Assembly (NCBI GenBank): GCA_035610365.1
Contig: CM069436.1
Coordinates: 38,199,117 to 38,263,116, forward strand
Direction of reading: 5' to 3'
Source: Aquatica leii
Lineage: Eukaryota; Arthropoda; Insecta; Coleoptera; Lampyridae
DNA: 64,000 nucleotides
Each line of letters starts with the position of its first letter. Position 1 is the first letter of the stretch. A program made the position numbers and the translations under genes. Under the pieces are notes generated by a model. It searched no databases, had not been told where the DNA came from, and was given only the letters and a program-made list of their open reading frames with translations. This document shows positions 1 through 11,561 of the stretch, one piece after another.

Positions 1-1619
1 TATTTAATGATTTTTTCTATTTAGTGATGTTTTCTTTAGGATATTGACCTTCGGGTTAAAATGCGTGTAAAAACACCTCTAAAATATGATGTTTAAATTC
101 TATATTATGATCTTTCTCAAAGAAAATGTTACCCAACTACTTAAAGTTTTCTTGGAATCACGTACAATTTACTTTACCTTTACAATACCGCATTGTTAAA
201 CGGATAAACGGATTATAAGACTTCTTAATTTACGCTATTACTAATAGTACTAAAAATTCTGTACATTTGTAAATGACATAAATGCATGAATTCTTTAGAG
301 GATTATAGGATTTTCTTCAAGTTTTGAAATGCACTGTCATGTTATTGAACACGTTTCGTTTGCAATTTTTTAGTTTCAAGTTGTTTAAGTGTAAAGTTGG
401 TTAAAAATGATAAAACGAAAGTGTTTATAATTAATATGTATTTCTTATGTACGTTTAAATTTGTGTTTGATTTTTTAAGTATAAGTTCTATACAATGATG
501 TTTTTGAAGGGAATTTTGAAAATCACTATATAGGAGTTCGACTGTATATGTTTATAAAATTGTGTAAGTTGTAAGATGTAGCCATTCGCTTTGTAGTCGC
601 AATACATTTTAAACTTGTAAATATCTGCACATACTGATATACCAGTATCATCTTGTTACAAGCATACGCGCAGTCTCAGAGCTTTGCGAACTTGCACTGA
701 TTCGTTTAATTCGTCACTCTATAAATACTAATTTGAGACAAATACGAGTACGTTTATTCGTTTCCTGAATCTTAAAAAGGAAAGTGCTAAGAAAATATTT
801 AAAAAAATATAAACTGGTAGTTAATCACACAAATTATAGTGAATCAGTGTTATTTTGTTGTTTTCGGAGAAATCTAAAAAAAGACAATTGTACATACATA
901 TTACGTATGTATTTTATTATTAACATACAATATATTACCGCTTTGAAAGATAAATTAAGAAAATAAGAAATCCACAACTGTACAGCTGCGTGTTTTTTGA
1001 AGAATTTCCAATACACACTCTCATTTGTTTGTTTTTTTTTCATAGAATTTAAATGTTTACATATAGGAAATATATTTTTAAAAAATTATTTTGGAATTAA
1101 ACTACATATTTTGGTCGGTCACATAAATAAATGTATGTGTGTCAGTATTTACTTATTTAAGACCTTGCTAGGCATTTATTATTCTTTTATAAATACATAT
1201 ATCTTACTAAATAACTTCACAAAAAAAGTAAAAAAATTGTATTTTTGTCCATTTGTCGTTACACTGTGGGCCAGTTCGGATTACTGAAATGTTCAGATTA
1301 CGAAAGTTCGGATTATGGATATTGCAGTGTACATACTTCTCTATACAGAAATTAAAATTTTGTATTATTGCTAAAGTGGAACCAGTGAATTTTTACACAT
1401 GACAGTCGAATGTACGTAGTTTCCTTAAAGTTCCATCATATCAAAACCTTAAGTAACATTCATAACATTCCCCTTCTCACATTTATTTATGGCTGTACGC
1501 CTATGCCAGCCATAAAATCTAAGACCATACGATTTAAATTTGACTTTTATTTTTTAATATACAGCTGCTGGACTTTGTCTTACATATTTAAATAGATTAA
1601 TTTTACTCACAGATGACTG
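1..1619. other. AT-rich region without recognised genes
   Basis: I see no coding similarity, RNA gene or clear repeat. The open frames here are short, AT-driven and unlike any protein I know. A TATAAATA motif lies at 720-727 but has no convincing initiator downstream, so I do not call a promoter. Confidence 0.5.
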
Positions 1620-2104
1620 ATGCCATGTCCGAAGAAATGTAGACAGTGCAGTGCTGATTATTTGAAACTTGGCTTCATTCCATCATTTTCGGACAAACAA
1701 TTGCCTATGTGCCTTTTATGCAACAAAGTTTTGCGCAATAAAGATTCGAAATACTTTCAAACACTCAAAGAAAAACTTCAGAAAAGACCCACGCTGGACA
1801 GAATGTTCGCTTCGACGTCACAAAGAAACGATGATGGTTTGCGGGCGTCTTGCAATATCACGCTACTTATAGTAAAATCCGGAAAACCGCATACTATCGG
1901 AAAGAAGTTAATTTTGCTAGCCGTTGAAGAGGTTTTAAAAGCTGTTTTACACAAACCTACATCTGATATCATTAAAAGAATTCCCTAAGTAACAATACTG
2001 TTGAAAGACGTATTGATGAAATGTGTTCTGATATTGAAAGCTTCTTGTGTAATTATTTGCAGACGATCCATTTCTCTATACAACTGAACGAGTATGTTAT
2101 TGAC
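1620..2104 (+). pseudogene. hAT transposase N-terminal remnant (SCAND3/ZBED-like)
   Basis: The frame at 1620-1988 reads like the N-terminus of the SCAND3/ZBED5-type hAT transposases. It has DYLKLGFIPSF, then a zinc-finger-like PMCLLCNKVL, then the hallmark KSGKPHTIGKKLILLAVEEV, which corresponds to the family's 'AKxKKPHTIGExLILPAxxEI' block. After a small frameshift the similarity continues as NNTVERRIDEMCSDIESFL and NYLQTIHFSIQLNE to about 2104, where it stops abruptly. These proteins normally continue for another 400-500 residues, so this is a 5' fragment. It meets an oppositely oriented hAT remnant of another subfamily, which points to a truncation or nested insertion at about 2.1 kb. Family assignment is from remembered motifs. 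Confidence 0.7.
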
Positions 2105-3822
2105 GCGGTTTAATATTTTGTACCACACGCTTATCGAGATAATAAATTCGCAGAGAGTGTTTGCATCTGCAGATTGATTTTGCAGAATATTTATACAATA
2201 AATAATATCATTAAACTGAAACAGTATAGCTTTCACTAAAGCAATTCGGCTTTCGCATCTTGTATCAGACAACGATTTTAAGGTTATCTGCTTCAATTTA
2301 TCCTTTACTAATTCCCATCTCTTGTTGGATTTGGAAAAAAAACATATATTCTTTGGATGAAACCAAAGAACACTTTAGCGCGATTGATGATGTATTGACT
2401 GCGTCTACTAAAATGAGATTCCAACTGTGGCAACCGCAAAGAGTGAAGAATGTTCTTGGATTGATAGTTAATATTCTTGATTTCACTACTTTGTTAATGT
2501 CGACCATATTGGCGTCATTATCGTTGCCTTGGCCTCTACAATTTTGAATATTTAATTAATGTTTTTTTAAGTTCATCGGTTATGACCTTTGTTAAAACTT
2601 TCCTGTTGTTTCTGATACTGCTAAATAACCAAAAATTGTTCTTCTAATTTACCGGTGGACATATTTACGTATCTTAATATAACAGACATTTGTTCGACCC
2701 GACTAATATCTCTTGTGCAATCCAGCATTATAGCATAGTACTTAGCTTGTTTAATTTTTCCTATAACCTAATTGACAATCGCTTGTGACATCAATGAAAT
2801 AAGCTTATTTTGTATTCGCGGACTTAAATAGTGATTATTTAGCTGTTTTTCATTGATACGACTTCAGTGGTTACGGAGTGTCAAATCATATTTAGATATA
2901 ATTTGAATAGATCAATAAAATTGACACAAATTCCAATGTGATTTAGATCAAGAGATTCTGTATGACCTCTAAAAGCCAAGTTATGGGAAGCTAAGTAATT
3001 AATTATACAATCAATCTTTCGAATAAATTATACCAATATTTCTGACTTTCTTGAATTAATCTCTCATTTTCTTCATCAATAGTCTTTCCATGCTTAATAC
3101 CTTTTTCAAACGATAGCCATTGAACCATGCTTTTTCAATGTTCTTTCTGATTTTCGTGGCGTTCAAGAATAGTATTTAGGTGTTTCCAATTATTACAGCC
3201 TAAAATCAGCTGTGTTTGCAACTGAAACAATATACTTTGTCTTGTGAAGTTGAATATACTAATCACCTACGATGCTGTCTTTCGCCATTGCTCAATTTTC
3301 TCGTATAATAAAAATTCGAAAAGTGTTTTCCATTTTCATTTTTTTGGATAATTTTTATTATAAAGATCTATATTTTGTTGAGGGCCACAATGAACTAAAT
3401 CATGACGGTATGCATCGTTTATCGGAAAGCTCCAGTTTACAAAATTTTGATTCTTTGTTCTCCCGAAAATTTGCTTGTAGTTTTGTTGAATTCACTTTGC
3501 ATGACTTTTTCTAATTATGACTTCGTTTTGTCATTATTCTTTTGAAAATCATTTTTTTCCAATTCTGCAGTGCGGTCGAAAGACTTTTGTTTTTAACTTC
3601 TTCTGCTTCTGGCGACATCTTCGCGTCATTCATTTGAGACTCGATAATCATATCCAAATCTGCAGCTTCAGAGATCGATACATTTTTATTTCGATTAAAA
3701 AATGTCCTCATACTAGCACCGAGAGCTTCATTAGCTACGGCGATCTCTGCTTTTCTCTTTCGCTTCGATGCACCGGATTCCCATTTTCGGTGCGTATCTC
3801 TATCACTGCTCGGGCCGGACAT
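2105..3822 (-). pseudogene. hAT transposase pseudogene (DUF4371/ZMYM1-like)
   Basis: Read on the minus strand from a possible start at 3822 (MSGPSSDRDTHRKWESGASK), this is a decayed DUF4371-type (ZMYM1-like) hAT transposase. A basic N-terminus is followed by a stretch full of stops. Better-preserved core blocks then appear: PRTFFTLCGCHSWNLILVDA (the family's 'PCxxHSLNLVxxDAA' block, about 2507-2440), LTLKSLSDTRCESRI ('LKxLSDTRWExRI', about 2290-2250) and FIISISVWYKILNRVNN (about 2150-2100). The order and direction of the blocks match a single transposase. The C-terminal dimerisation part is missing because the copy ends against the plus-strand hAT fragment. It is clearly inactive. Confidence 0.75.
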
Positions 3823-3891
3823 CTGGAAAAAATACAGTAATTTACCAATGTGGAATTTTATTTTCAATATACAGAACATTACTTACAATTC

Positions 3892-4602
3892 GTCGGCAAT
3901 GAGTGAAAACCTCGTAAAATCTTATAAACTAAATTTTACACGAAAAAGTCTCGTAATTTTAGTATTATTAGTATGGAGACTATATTTTGGTCATTTTAGC
4001 GTTCCGTATCTCAAAAGAAAAAAACGGATCCCTTATAGGATCAGTTTGTTATCCGTCCGTCAATTTGTCACGACTCTTTATCTCGGGAACGCGTAAAGGT
4101 ATCGAGTTGAAGTTAAAACCATATACTCAGGTCTACAGTCCCATGAAGTGTTTTTTACGTTCACTTTTAAGTTAACGTAAAAAAAAGATACAGCCGTTTA
4201 TGCCGCAAAAAATCAAAAAATCAAAATCAAAACAATCAAAATTTATAAGGTATTTCTCGTTGACCTAGAACTTGGAAATTCGGCAAGTAATACCGTCTTA
4301 TACTACAAGTATAAGGAAAAATCTGAAAACTATACATTTGTAATTGAATCATAAAAAAATATAATCGGGAAAAGCTCAGAGAAAACTACGAGAATCGATT
4401 CCTGAACTATTTATAAATGTACCTACTTACAAATTTGTACGGAACCCTTGGTGGACGAATCCGACTCCCACTTACCCGGTTTTTTCGTTAATAGTTATAA
4501 CCGTTTATAATAAACTGTGCATTGAGAGGTTTTGTAACTAAATATTATGAAAAATTAATATTGGCCAAAAATAACATTTACGAGGTTTCCACTCATTGCC
4601 GA
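3892..4602. repeat. Repeat unit flanked by 26-bp inverted repeats
   Basis: GTCGGCAATGAGTGAAAACC at 3892 recurs inverted at 4602-4575 with one mismatch over about 26 bp (CTCGTAAA continues on both sides). Between them, 4001-4486 holds a block starting GTTCCGTATCTCAAAAG and ending CCGACTCCCACTTACCCGG, preceded by GGAACCCTTGG. I recognise this combination as a high-copy, unclassified interspersed repeat common in insect genomes; that is memory, not a database result. It also contains the phrase TGTCACGACTCTTTATCTCG typical of that repeat. No coding capacity is evident. Confidence 0.55.
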
Positions 4603-5009
4603 CGTCTCGACGATACTGCTTATCTATCATTTCTTACATGATAAATGATGGTATTCATTCAGTTGAAAAATTAGTAAAATCTTATTACTTTTTATTTTTT
4701 TATTCGTTCAGCCAAGATAAATAAATACAGAAAGATTCTAAGAAAATAACCAACACTTTCAATAACTTTTAAACAATCCGTATACTCCCCAGTTCATATA
4801 AAAACTTTCACTTATAAGCGACTCATTCCTCCAGTCACACGCGCTAAGTTTAAATAAGCGAAAGGCTACCGTGTCTTTTTAAAACGTAAAACTAAGAGTT
4901 ATGTTTTGTTGTTATTTCATGTTCAGAAAAGTGACGAATGTGGCCAATATTTTTTAAGTTTGTGCCTATTTAATATTTGAATAAACGGGGATTTTAGGTT
5001 TGGTGGCAT

Positions 5010-5094
5010 CGCATTTAAAGAGGTCTCGCGAGGCCTCTTTAAGTGCGAGGTCGTGGGCAAGGGCCCACTTCGCCCACGCCTAGCTACGCTACTG
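5010..5094. repeat. GC-rich hairpins and hAT-like terminal sequence
   Basis: CGCATTTAAAGAGG at 5010 pairs with CCTCTTTAAGTGCG ending at 5047, and GTGGGC/GCCCAC pair at 5053-5077. The block ends TAGCTACGCTACTG at 5094, which inverted reads CAGTAGCGTAGCTA, very like the CAGTGGCGTAGC ends of many hAT elements. It is likely the outer end of the minus-strand hAT copy at 2105-3822. A matching opposite end was not found. Similar ends occur at 13622-13635 (GCTACGCCACTG) and 50778. Confidence 0.5.
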
Positions 5095-6989
5095 ACCAAG
5101 ATAAATCTACTATTTTATACTTTTGGCGTGCACTGTAAACTGTTAAACTGACTAATTTTAAATAATTTATTAAAATGATCGTAGTAACTACTACAACGGT
5201 TATTAGAAGTTTTAAACTGCATCCTTGTTATTTTTTTTAACTTTGACTGTTATTAAATCCGTAAATCAATTTCTAACTGCAGACAAAAAATTAAATTTAG
5301 TTTTTCTTCGAAGAATGCAACTAGCTAGCCGCAACTTCCCAGAATTTCCTAAAATTTACAGAAATATAACAAAAACGTGCATACTGTGTTATCACAACTA
5401 AATCCTATTCGATTCATATGATTAATGAGAAAAACAAATGCGCCGAGAAATTACTTCGGTAAGTTTTCCCAATAAACGAAACGGGTTTTAATACCTCCAC
5501 ATTAATAGAATAACGTATGAGTATCTAGAAATCGTTAATGACAATAAAGGAAAATTAAAGTAAATCACAAAAACACGAAGCAATACTTACCCCAGGAAAA
5601 TTTTTACAAAGCAGCAAAAATACTACACCTATTTATACTATGTATAAGTATGAATAATTAGAAGTAAAAACTTGCTGTTACTTACTGTTAGAACATGTAC
5701 AAAACGTACCACAAAGACCGGAAAAGTAAGTTTTCTTCCATCGATATTTCGATGTCAGCATGTGGGCGTTCCGGGAATAAATCCTTTACGGTACAAACAT
5801 CACCAAAACACTTTTAACATAACATATTAAAGGCGAAGAAAAGAAAAACACATTTATAGTACATTGGGATTACCCTTGTTTAATTAGTCTATTTGTGCAA
5901 CTGTATGTGCTTACAACGCTCTATGTTACCATTAATATACCGTATCATGCAAACTTTTAAAGTGTGAGATAAGTGTTAGGAAAACAAATTTCAAAATCAA
6001 CCGTTGTTTAAGTAACGTGGCAAACTGATTTATCTGTAAATAGAAATGGAGGAAGTGGTAAGAAAAAAGAATCGCACGGCTCAACAATGCTGGCATGCCC
6101 TTTTATAAATTATATGAAACAGCATCTATTTTCCGGGTTGCCAATACACAGCGATAATTCGATTACTACAAAATAGTATCAAAGGGTACACAACTGCGCA
6201 AAAACTAATTCTTACAATTGAGATCGGAGACAAAATTTAGAATTTGTTTCACGCTATATTGAAAAACCACTAAAGTTTTGACATACTGTTATATTTTCAG
6301 ACGAGAAGGTAGGTACTTATTATTAATAAAAAGTTTCTAAAATAATTACATTAACTTAGTAGGTCTTTAAAACTATCATGATAGCTCTTTAAAAGTATAC
6401 CGGCCTCGAAATTATAGGATAAAACGCAATACCTGTTAGAAGATAGAAGGCCACTTACATTCTCCACAGTATCTTCATCATAGTGTATTATACTTTACGG
6501 AAATGTCATTTCTTTGACATTTTAAAACATATTATTTAATAACTTTATTTTAGCTCATAGGACATTTATAACTATGATGAGAAAGAACCCAGCACTGTGC
6601 AGAAACAGATTAAAGTAGCGACACTTAAAAGTAATCTCCAAATTATCAACAAGTGTTTTTATTTCTAGATGGCACTGTAAGCATAAAAAATTTCGTTACA
6701 AGATACATAAAAGAAAATCACCACCAAAGCTTAAAAAAAACCGTCGCGGGACGTCTGGCAGATGTGCAACAACGAAACTATTTTTATAGAATATTATTAA
6801 TGAAAGAATGGTTTCATTACATTTTCTACCAAGAATGAAAAAGACCAATATCGGATTAAATAGGTTTCAATGGGAATTAATAGAATATATTAAAAACAAT
6901 GGGTTTCGCAGTATATTGTTTATAGGTTTTTATATGAAATTCTCAATAAGCGGTATTTTAATTAGATTCTATATGTTTTGATGTGTCTT
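5095..6989. other. No recognised feature
   Basis: This is AT-rich sequence with many stops. One open stretch at 6653-6838 (plus strand, containing KKTVAGRLADVQQRN) could not be placed in any family and has no supporting context. I see no tRNA, no LTR end and no long inverted repeat. Confidence 0.4.
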
Positions 6990-7712
6990 ACTATTAACCC
7001 CTAACGTACGTGTTTGTGACATATACGAGCGCGTCTTACTGGCAAGAATCTGATGCATCGCCCACCACATCACGCTCATCGTGTTTTCAGAAGGATGAGT
7101 CAGCTTCAGCAAAATATTCGTGCAACACGCTTTTCCTGATTCAATGGAAGCCTTTCTCTTTTTTGTAACTATTGGTTTGCAGGCAGTTCTGCTATCATTT
7201 ACTAAATCAATCACAAAAGCGGTCCAATCGTTGGTACTATGAGCTTGATTTGATTTCTATCAAGTGGAATACGCCCTTTGCCCAGAAATCCTTTTCTAAT
7301 ATTTTCACTCATCGTTTCCCAACTATCAGGCTTTTTTTTAACAATGACGGACAACATTGCTTTGAGAGCTCTTATATTTTCTCTTCCAATCTTCCAACAC
7401 ACATCGCCAAGTTTTTTTCAAAAAAGTAAAAACGGCCACATGCAACGGCTGAGTCACAGGAGTAGATGACAGAGGTAAAAACATTTTTCTCACAAAGTTG
7501 AATGACTTTATATGAAAAATGATTACATAGATTATCACCAATTAAAACTCTTAGAGCAGGTTATTATTTGAAATTTGGAAGGGTAATACTTTCGAACCAG
7601 TTTTCAAAAAGAGGTTAGTCAAACCAACCGCTAGATATTCTGCCATACCGTGCCTTTTTCGGCCCATTCGACATCCAACTATCATAGATGCGCTTACTTT
7701 TGCAGACAATAA
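6990..7712 (-). pseudogene. pogo/Tigger-type DDE transposase pseudogene
   Basis: On the minus strand, joining three frames, this reads as the catalytic core and C-terminus of a pogo-like (DDE_1) transposase. SSGWF then FENWFESITLPNFK comes first (about 7650-7570), followed by VLIGDNLCNHFSYKVIQLCE (about 7550-7490), which carries the GDN aspartate. TPVTQPLHVAVF (equivalent to 'THLTQPLDVAFY') follows, then SENIRKGFLGKGRIPLDRNQ (about 7300-7250), matching the family's 'xGFRATGIxPLDxNxV' block, and finally a basic C-terminal tail. The N-terminal DNA-binding half is not visible. Frameshifts and stops make it non-functional. A C-terminal fragment of a similar family lies at 29280-29400. Confidence 0.75.
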
Positions 7713-8736
7713 ATGATGGTTTTAAACTTTCTTTTTTGATTTTTTAAATGTTTATAAAACATCTCAGTCTATGATATGTAAAAATTTCAAACTCTTGCTT
7801 TCACACAATTTTTTTTAATCAATAACAAAATACATAATTTTTATTGATTTTAAGGGCACCTTTATCCTCACTATTTGTCACTAAACTAACAGGTTGACAG
7901 TGTAAATGCAGAAGTCAGCAGGTCTATTTTGATTTCTACTTACTATTCGAGCACATAACATTGATCTCGAAACAGAGTTGCCGCTTATGTAAATCAATAC
8001 CAAAGTGTCCCGATTCGTCCCTTAGTCCCAATTGGACCGGTTTGACGGTAATAATACAAAAATATGCCAATTTATCATAAAGTGGGTCCGAAGAAAATGA
8101 TACAGAAATGGAATCCGAGGAAAACGACGATGGGGCCAATATCGATTAGCGAAAAACTGGTATGCTATTAGTACCAATATAATCCGTGCTACTCCAAGAT
8201 TTTAATTTATTGGAGCTTCTGGCTACAGTTTTGCATCACCCAAACAATTTGATATTTTATCCTAATTTCAATTATTTTTTTATGATTATCTGATTAACCA
8301 TATTGTTACGGAAACAAATAGATTCGCGCAACAGCAGCTAGGACCGGCATCAAGATCATGGTCACTAGTTACTGTTGAATAGTTACTTATTATTTTGGAA
8401 CGGTAGTTAACCTAATAGAACGAATATACTGGACAACGTCAGAAGTATTTAAAACGCCCATATTGTCTAAACTACTCACTTACAGGCGATATTACAACAT
8501 TTTAAAAAAAATTGCACCTTTCCAACAATCGAAAATAAAATCCAGAAGCATATCCACAACCCAAACTAAATAAAATATGGCCAGTTTTTGAAGAAATAAA
8601 CAATAAATGTAGCTCACTAAAAGGAAACTCCTGAAAAGGACATCAGCATCGATAAAACTCTGATGCTATATAAAAGACATCAAAGCTGGGTGCAATATAT
8701 CCCACTAAAAATGGTTCAATTTGGAATAAAGATATA
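7713..8736. other. No recognised feature
   Basis: AT-rich sequence, possibly the decayed N-terminal half of the neighbouring pogo copy. No block could be aligned to a known transposase. The short open frames here are not convincing. Confidence 0.35.
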
Positions 8737-9330
8737 CAGTAAAACCTGTCAATAACGGACAGCTACCGAGTAGGATCCGTTATAGAAAGGTATCCGCTAA
8801 AGAGAAGGTTGAATTCGTTTGCGTAAAACTAGGTATATATGAAAATTATTTACACTCGTTGACTACTATATTGGGTTTTTTCAAAACACTCTATTATTTC
8901 GATTTTTTTAGTATTTTTCTGAGTCCGCACGTAAATTACAAATTAAAAATTAAAAATGAGAAAAAATACAATAAAAACAAAATGAAACATCTATTGAAAT
9001 AGGCATTCCTCGAACAACTAAAAAATCCCAACCCGACTTTTAGTGATTGACAGGTCATTAAAATTAGCTTGTATCTGTAACTATTGAAATTATAAACAAG
9101 TACTCCTATTCATTCAAAACAACATTCCTTTAATTTTATTAAAATAATATTTTAAGGTTCCATTATGAAGAGGTAATTCTCAAGACAATATGAAAACGTG
9201 TAAATTTTAGTGTCCGCGTTGATCTATAGAGGGTTCCTTGTTAGAGGTGTTTGCTATATAGTTTTGTATGTAGTAAGTTTGGGGAATAAAAAATTTGTCC
9301 GTTAAAGAGAGGTATCCATTGTTTATACGA
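8737..9330. repeat. pogo/Tigger-related non-coding repeat
   Basis: CAGTAAAACCTGTCAATAAC at 8737, preceded by TATA, resembles Tigger/pogo ends (CAGT...AACC) inserted at TA. An internal phrase is repeated: GTTATAGAAAGGTATCC near 8782 and GTTAAAGAGAGGTATCC near 9300. ATTGACAGGT near 9047 is the inverse of the start. No coding is seen. Given the pogo pseudogene 1 kb away, a MITE or deletion derivative is likely, but the boundaries are uncertain. Confidence 0.4.
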
Positions 9331-9375
9331 GTCAAAATTTGAATATTTATGCGAAGGCTTCCACGGCCGGAATCT

Positions 9376-9479
9376 ATACTAACGTTAGAATGTCTTCCGG
9401 GTTTGGACCGTGTCATAGTTGCAGCTTCGGTTGCAACTATGACACGGTCCAAACCCGGAAGACATTCTAATGTTAGTAT
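9376..9479. repeat. Near-perfect 48-bp-arm hairpin
   Basis: The left arm at 9376-9423 and the right arm at 9432-9479 are reverse complements with one mismatch, separated by 8 nt. The arm core GTCTTCCGGGTTTGGACC is also found at 23926 as a single, non-inverted copy. A cruciform or transcript hairpin is possible; its origin is unknown. Confidence 0.85.
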
Positions 9480-9674
9480 TGAATATTTATATTCCAGTAT
9501 AATATATACTGTAATAAAATAAATGATGGATACAAGAATTTACCTATGTCTTCCCAGGTTGTACTATTGCTTATAGAACCTTGGTTGGGTATGAGATATT
9601 GTCTAAAAACAAACATTTTTTATACGTTTCTACAGTTAGCCGACATATTAGTTAAACAAAAAACAGGTACGTAT

Positions 9675-10087
9675 TGAAACGTTCGAGAAATTATTTTCAA
9701 GTTCCAGAACGTTCACCGAAAGATATAGAAAATTCTCGAACGTTTGGCCAAAATATATAAAAGCGATACAAATGAATCATAGGTCAGTTATTTCCGTAAT
9801 TCGAAGTCGGCAGTGTTAAGAAGATTATTCAAGTTTAAATATATAAGTGATTAACGCGTGTCGAGATAAATACAACGAATTAAAAACGTTCGTGACTTTA
9901 ATGTAAACAAGCGTCAGTTTTTAGATAAATAAAAGTTATACGCGGACATTATCTTTCGAGTGATAGCGCTATATATAAATTATACTGTAAGTGTGTTTAT
10001 TAAATATCCTTAGATTTAATTAGTTCGATTAGTTATAAACGTGTTAATATTTCTAGTATAAATAAATTACTTTTAATATTCGTTACA
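9675..10087 (+). repeat. 5' LTR of the macro-gypsy element
   Basis: A 413-bp LTR starting TGAAACGTTCGAGAAATT and ending TTACA. TATAAAAG at 9756-9763 and the initiator TCAGTT at 9784-9789 are about 30 bp apart, the standard arthropod core promoter layout. Transcription would thus start near 9786. Confidence 0.9.
9756..9789 (+). promoter_or_regulatory. LTR core promoter (TATA + Inr)
   Basis: TATAAAAG at 9756 and TCAGTT at 9784 put the initiator A 30 bp after the start of the TATA box. The same pair is kept in the 3' LTR. It is a promoter by motif only. Confidence 0.6.
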
Positions 10088-10088
10088 A

Positions 10089-10106
10089 TGGTGTCAGTGT
10101 GAAATT
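10089..10106 (+). other. Primer binding site
   Basis: TGGTGTCAGTGTGAAATT begins with the TGG expected opposite a tRNA CCA end and sits one base after the LTR. I do not assign the tRNA. The gypsy LTR at 22434 is followed by the similar TGCTGTCAGAAGTGG. Confidence 0.6.
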
Positions 10107-10282
10107 CACGATTTTAGTGTAAATATCATTAATTTAATATCGCTCCCGTAATAAAAACATTGATTGCGTAAATAACTGTTTAGTTCGCAATTCGTGTGTT
10201 TGTTTATATCGTGTAATTCTAGCTGTTCCATTTCGTTAAAGTAGTATATTTAAATTTTTTATTCGTGTTATATATATAACTT

Positions 10283-10543
10283 ATGCCGGTAACTCGTTAT
10301 AAAACCAAAATGGATGCAAAACTATTTGAATTTCTCGAATCAATAAAAAATAGTCAAGAATTGACAAATAAAAATATACACGGAAATCTGTCCGAAAATT
10401 CTCAGAAAATTGAAGAAAAACTATCCGAACATTCTCGGAAAATGGAAGAAAATTCTAGAAGTTTAAAAGAAGAAATACTAGCGATCATGAAAAATCAAAT
10501 AAAGACTATTGAGGAACAAATACAAATTAGTGTAGGAAATTAA
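10283..10543 (+). CDS. gag N-terminal remnant
   Basis: An 86-codon open frame starts with MPVTRYKTKMDAKLFEFLE. It is rich in E, K, N and S with heptad-like spacing (KIEEKLSEHSRKMEE), suggesting a coiled coil, as is common at the start of insect Ty3/gypsy gag proteins. There is no capsid or zinc-knuckle part: the frame stops at 10543 and integrase sequence begins about 65 bases later, so the rest of gag and most of pol have been deleted. Position directly after the LTR and PBS is the main support. Confidence 0.6.
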   Translation: MPVTRYKTKMDAKLFEFLESIKNSQELTNKNIHGNLSENSQKIEEKLSEHSRKMEENSRSLKEEILAIMKNQIKTIEEQIQISVGN

Positions 10544-10605
10544 ATCAAAATTGTTCAAAAAGAAACTCAAGCAGACATATTAAATTTAAGAGAAAAATAT
10601 GCAAA

Positions 10606-11561
10606 GTTCTGCCCTTTAGAAAGAGTAGCGATTGACGGGCCGCAAAATCTGATTCGGGAAAGAAATACATCTTGGTGGCGATGGATTATTTTACGAAATG
10701 GACGTAAGCTTACGCCATACCCAATCAAGAAGCAGCTACAGTTGAAGACGTATTACTAAAACAGTTTTTCTGCCAGTTTGGAGTTCCGTTGGAATTACAC
10801 TCCGATCAAGGCCGCAACTTTGAGTCTGGGCTGTTTTAAGAAGTTTGCTAACTGTTGGGAGTTAAGAAAACTAGGACGACGCCTCTCCATCCTCAATTTG
10901 ATGACATGGTTGAACGGATGAATTGAACAATGGGAAAATACTTAGCCAAAGTAGTAACCAAACACCAAAGAGACTGAGATCACCACTTGCATCTTTTCCT
11001 AATGGCATACCGATCATCTATTCACAAAAGCACAGACCAAATACCATCTTGTGTGATGCTCGGTCGCGAAATACGATTGCCATGCGACCTCCAATGTGGA
11101 CAAAGACCGGAAATAAAAGTTTCTGGAGAAGACTACGTCAGCAAGCTGACCAAGAAGTAAGACAGAGTACATAAAATAGTCCGTAAAAACACACAAGTTG
11201 CCAGCGACATAATGAAAACCAGATATGACGTCAAGGCACAAAATGGTGGGTTTTAACCTGGCGACATGGTGTGTTGCATAATCCCTAAAGAAAACGTGGT
11301 TTATCGCCGAAGCTGCAAAGGCAATGAGAGGGCCCTTATGACGTCGTGTAGCATAATAATGACGTCATATATCACGTCCGAAAACCACCCACAAGCAAGC
11401 CAAAAGTGGTCCACGTCGATCGTTTAGCCACGTTTGCTGGCGATAACCACAATACGCGAGTTCAGATCCGAACCAGAATAATAACTAGCAGAACCAGAAA
11501 TCAAATCGAAAGAATGGAGTTTGAGAAGTTTATGAGCTTATACGGAGGTTCTGGAAAAGCT
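10606..11561 (+). pseudogene. gypsy integrase (broken)
   Basis: This is a decayed integrase with the D,D-35-E triad still in place: D in VAID at 10634-10636, D in LHSDQGRNFE at 10804-10806, and E in MVERM at 10912-10914. The last two are exactly 36 codons apart. Further family phrases are MGKYLAKVVTKHQRD, FLMAYRSS and, at the C-terminus, KPKVVHVDRLATFAG (11397-11440). Several frameshifts and stops break it, one of them inside the catalytic core. The C-terminal open frame at 11406-11801 runs straight from the integrase tail (EKFMSLYGGSGKA) into the macro domain, so the two were read as one polyprotein in the parent element. Confidence 0.85.

Noticed and set aside
11014..11241. Minus-strand frame opposite the gypsy integrase
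   Set aside because: Shadow of the integrase; the D,D-35-E triad is on the plus strand.
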